7,706 nucleotides of DNA from a bacterium (GTDB lineage Bacteria; Actinomycetota; Acidimicrobiia; Acidimicrobiales; CATQHL01): NCBI GenBank assembly GCA_026713745.1, contig JAPONU010000408.1:1-7706 (forward strand). Reading direction: 5' to 3'. The notes below the pieces were generated by a model, which ran no database searches, was not told where the DNA came from, and worked only from the letters and a program-made list of their open reading frames with translations. Below are positions 6,895 through 7,706 of the stretch, piece after piece. How positions within the stretch are numbered: position 1 is the stretch's first letter; each line of letters opens with the position of its first letter. The position numbers and the translations under genes were made by a program.

Positions 6895-7248
6895 CTATTC
6901 GAGCCAGTGCTCCCCTTCGAGGCCGGCTCGCGTTGTCAGCAAGGCGTCGAGGGCGATCACCAGGCGACCGGCCGTTCGCCGGCTCGCCCTCGGGTAGGCG
7001 CGGTTGCTCGTGAAGATCAGCGTCGGGGAAGGCCGGCCGGCTCGTAACGCTGCGGACGCGAGGGGTCGGTAGTCGACGACGTTCTCGGTGACGATCGCCC
7101 GTGCGTCTGCCAGCGCCTCGGCGAAGATCACCTCATCAGGCTGACCCCGAAGATCGGAACGCTCCGCAACTGCGATGGCGTCATGGCCTCGCTCACACAG
7201 CGCGGCCGCGATGGCGGGCGACCACATCTCGTCGAGCAGCAGCTTCAC
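6895..7248 (-). CDS. DUF5615 PIN-like toxin-type protein (VapC45-like)
   Basis: This 117-residue protein starts MKLLLDEMWSPAIA, the usual N-terminus of the DUF5615 PIN-like family. Acidic residues expected for a metal-dependent PIN-type nuclease are visible: Asp6 and Glu7, Asp38 and Glu39 in RGQPDE, and the TEN block (54-56) followed by Asp59. GTG 7248 is chosen because the family N-terminus begins there and it overlaps the antitoxin stop as GTGA; a longer version from 7323 would add a low-complexity, non-family extension inside the antitoxin gene. Such proteins are predicted toxins that cleave RNA and are neutralised by the upstream partner. It converges on the catabolic operon and is probably unrelated to it. 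Nuclease activity is inferred from family. Confidence 0.87.
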   Translation of the reverse strand: MKLLLDEMWSPAIAAALCERGHDAIAVAERSDLRGQPDEVIFAEALADARAIVTENVVDYRPLASAALRAGRPSPTLIFTSNRAYPRASRRTAGRLVIALDALLTTRAGLEGEHWLE

Positions 7249-7655
7249 CTCGCGAGGAGTTGCTGCTCGCTCCGCCAATCCGCTTCGGCTCGCTCCGCCT
7301 CCTCGTCCACCATCCGGATCCAATCCTCGATCTCGTTGCTGTGCTCGGCGTAGTAGCGCAGAGCCACGCCAACCTGCTCGGGTGTCAGTCCTGCCTGCTC
7401 AGCGCCGTCCTCCCGTGTTCTCTCGTAGCCGACGGCAGCACGGACCACTTCCCAGACGTCCGGTCCACTCATCAAGCCCGCACGCCGGCCCGCCGGCCCG
7501 GAACGGAACACGATCCCCGGGTGCCGCTCCATGCGCAGTCCCTCATCGAGGAGGCGCTTCGCCAACCAGGACCGCGACCGGCCGACTCTCCGGCTCTCCG
7601 AGTCCAGCCGTGCCAAGACGTCCTCGTCCACGCGTACTGAAAGGTGTTGACTCAC
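7245..7655 (-). CDS. Ribbon-helix-helix plus DUF433-like antitoxin (VapB45-like)
   Basis: This is a 136-residue protein with a GTG start. Residues 3-41 (QHLSVRVDEDVLARLD..., then SRSWLAKRLLDEGLR) look like a ribbon-helix-helix (Arc/MetJ type) DNA-binding domain. Residues 45-113 (HPGIVFRSGPAGRRAGL, PDVWEVV, LTPEQVGVALRYYAEH) resemble the DUF433 antitoxin domain. The acidic tail, rich in Glu and Asp, may wrap the toxin. The pairing of DUF433-type and DUF5615-type genes in this order is an established toxin-antitoxin arrangement. An AGAGG ribosome-binding site lies 9 bases before the start. The near-palindrome at 7676-7694 is the likely self-binding operator. Family assignment is by eye. Confidence 0.87.
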   Translation of the reverse strand: MSQHLSVRVDEDVLARLDSESRRVGRSRSWLAKRLLDEGLRMERHPGIVFRSGPAGRRAGLMSGPDVWEVVRAAVGYERTREDGAEQAGLTPEQVGVALRYYAEHSNEIEDWIRMVDEEAERAEADWRSEQQLLAR

Positions 7656-7675
7656 CAGGATCTACCTCTGGATGT

Positions 7676-7694
7676 GGGCGTGTGTCACACACCC
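7676..7694. promoter_or_regulatory. Candidate antitoxin operator (19-base near-perfect palindrome)
   Basis: GGGCGTGTGTCACACACCC is an inverted repeat centred on base 7685, with 8 of 9 arm positions pairing and only 7679/7691 mismatched. It lies 21 bases upstream of the antitoxin start and overlaps the possible -10 box and start site, as expected for repression by the ribbon-helix-helix antitoxin. Confidence 0.45.
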
Positions 7695-7696
7695 TA
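7691..7696 (-). promoter_or_regulatory. Possible -10 element of the antitoxin-toxin promoter
   Basis: On the minus strand this reads TAGGGT, matching the TANNNT pattern of actinobacterial -10 boxes. A transcription start about 7 bases on would give a leader of roughly 30 bases containing the ribosome-binding site. A -35 box would fall beyond the window end, so it cannot be checked. Confidence 0.3.
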
Positions 7697-7706
7697 CCAC
7701 GCACTA

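Noticed and set aside
6199..7047. 282-codon plus-strand frame across the operon end
   Set aside because: It is an alternative frame of amidohydrolase 2 running into the antisense of the toxin gene, with no family signal.
7249..7323. N-terminal extension of the toxin from an ATG at 7323
   Set aside because: The added 25 residues are Gly/Arg-rich and lie within the antitoxin gene; the DUF5615 N-terminus starts at GTG 7248.
7101..7640. 179-codon plus-strand frame opposite the toxin-antitoxin pair
   Set aside because: It is antisense to two recognisable genes and shows no domain.

Overview
The window is high-GC DNA with a G/C-biased third codon position, frequent GTG starts and tightly packed genes. 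This fits an actinobacterium-like organism, perhaps from an environmental lineage rich in amidohydrolase and hydrolase paralogues. That placement is an inference from composition and gene style. No rRNA, tRNA, insertion sequence, CRISPR array or phage gene is visible.

Bases 1-6841 carry one unbroken set of eight plus-strand genes. They are a 5'-truncated short-chain dehydrogenase, alpha/beta hydrolase 1, Rid-family protein 1, amidohydrolase 1, Rid-family protein 2, alpha/beta hydrolase 2, a class A FAD monooxygenase and amidohydrolase 2. Neighbouring genes overlap by 1-8 bases or are separated by 2-16 bases, so the set reads as a single operon with translational coupling. Its promoter and first gene or genes lie before base 1. 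No regulator or transporter is present in the window.

The operon looks catabolic. The monooxygenase could activate a ring or heterocycle, the dehydrogenase could handle an alcohol/carbonyl step, the amidohydrolases could open or trim cyclic amide-type intermediates, and the Rid and alpha/beta hydrolase pairs resemble the RutC/RutD pair of pyrimidine breakdown. Three of the families occur twice, with divergent copies in a different order. Both Rid proteins have Ser where the deaminase-type RidA arginine would be, and both amidohydrolases have Glu where the family usually has a conserved active-site Asp. The substrate cannot be read from the sequence.

After a 53-base convergent gap, bases 6895-7655 hold a minus-strand toxin-antitoxin-type pair: a ribbon-helix-helix plus DUF433-like antitoxin and a DUF5615 PIN-like toxin, joined by a GTGA overlap. 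A 19-base near-perfect palindrome lies just upstream of the antitoxin and overlaps a possible -10 box, so it is a good candidate for an autoregulatory operator.
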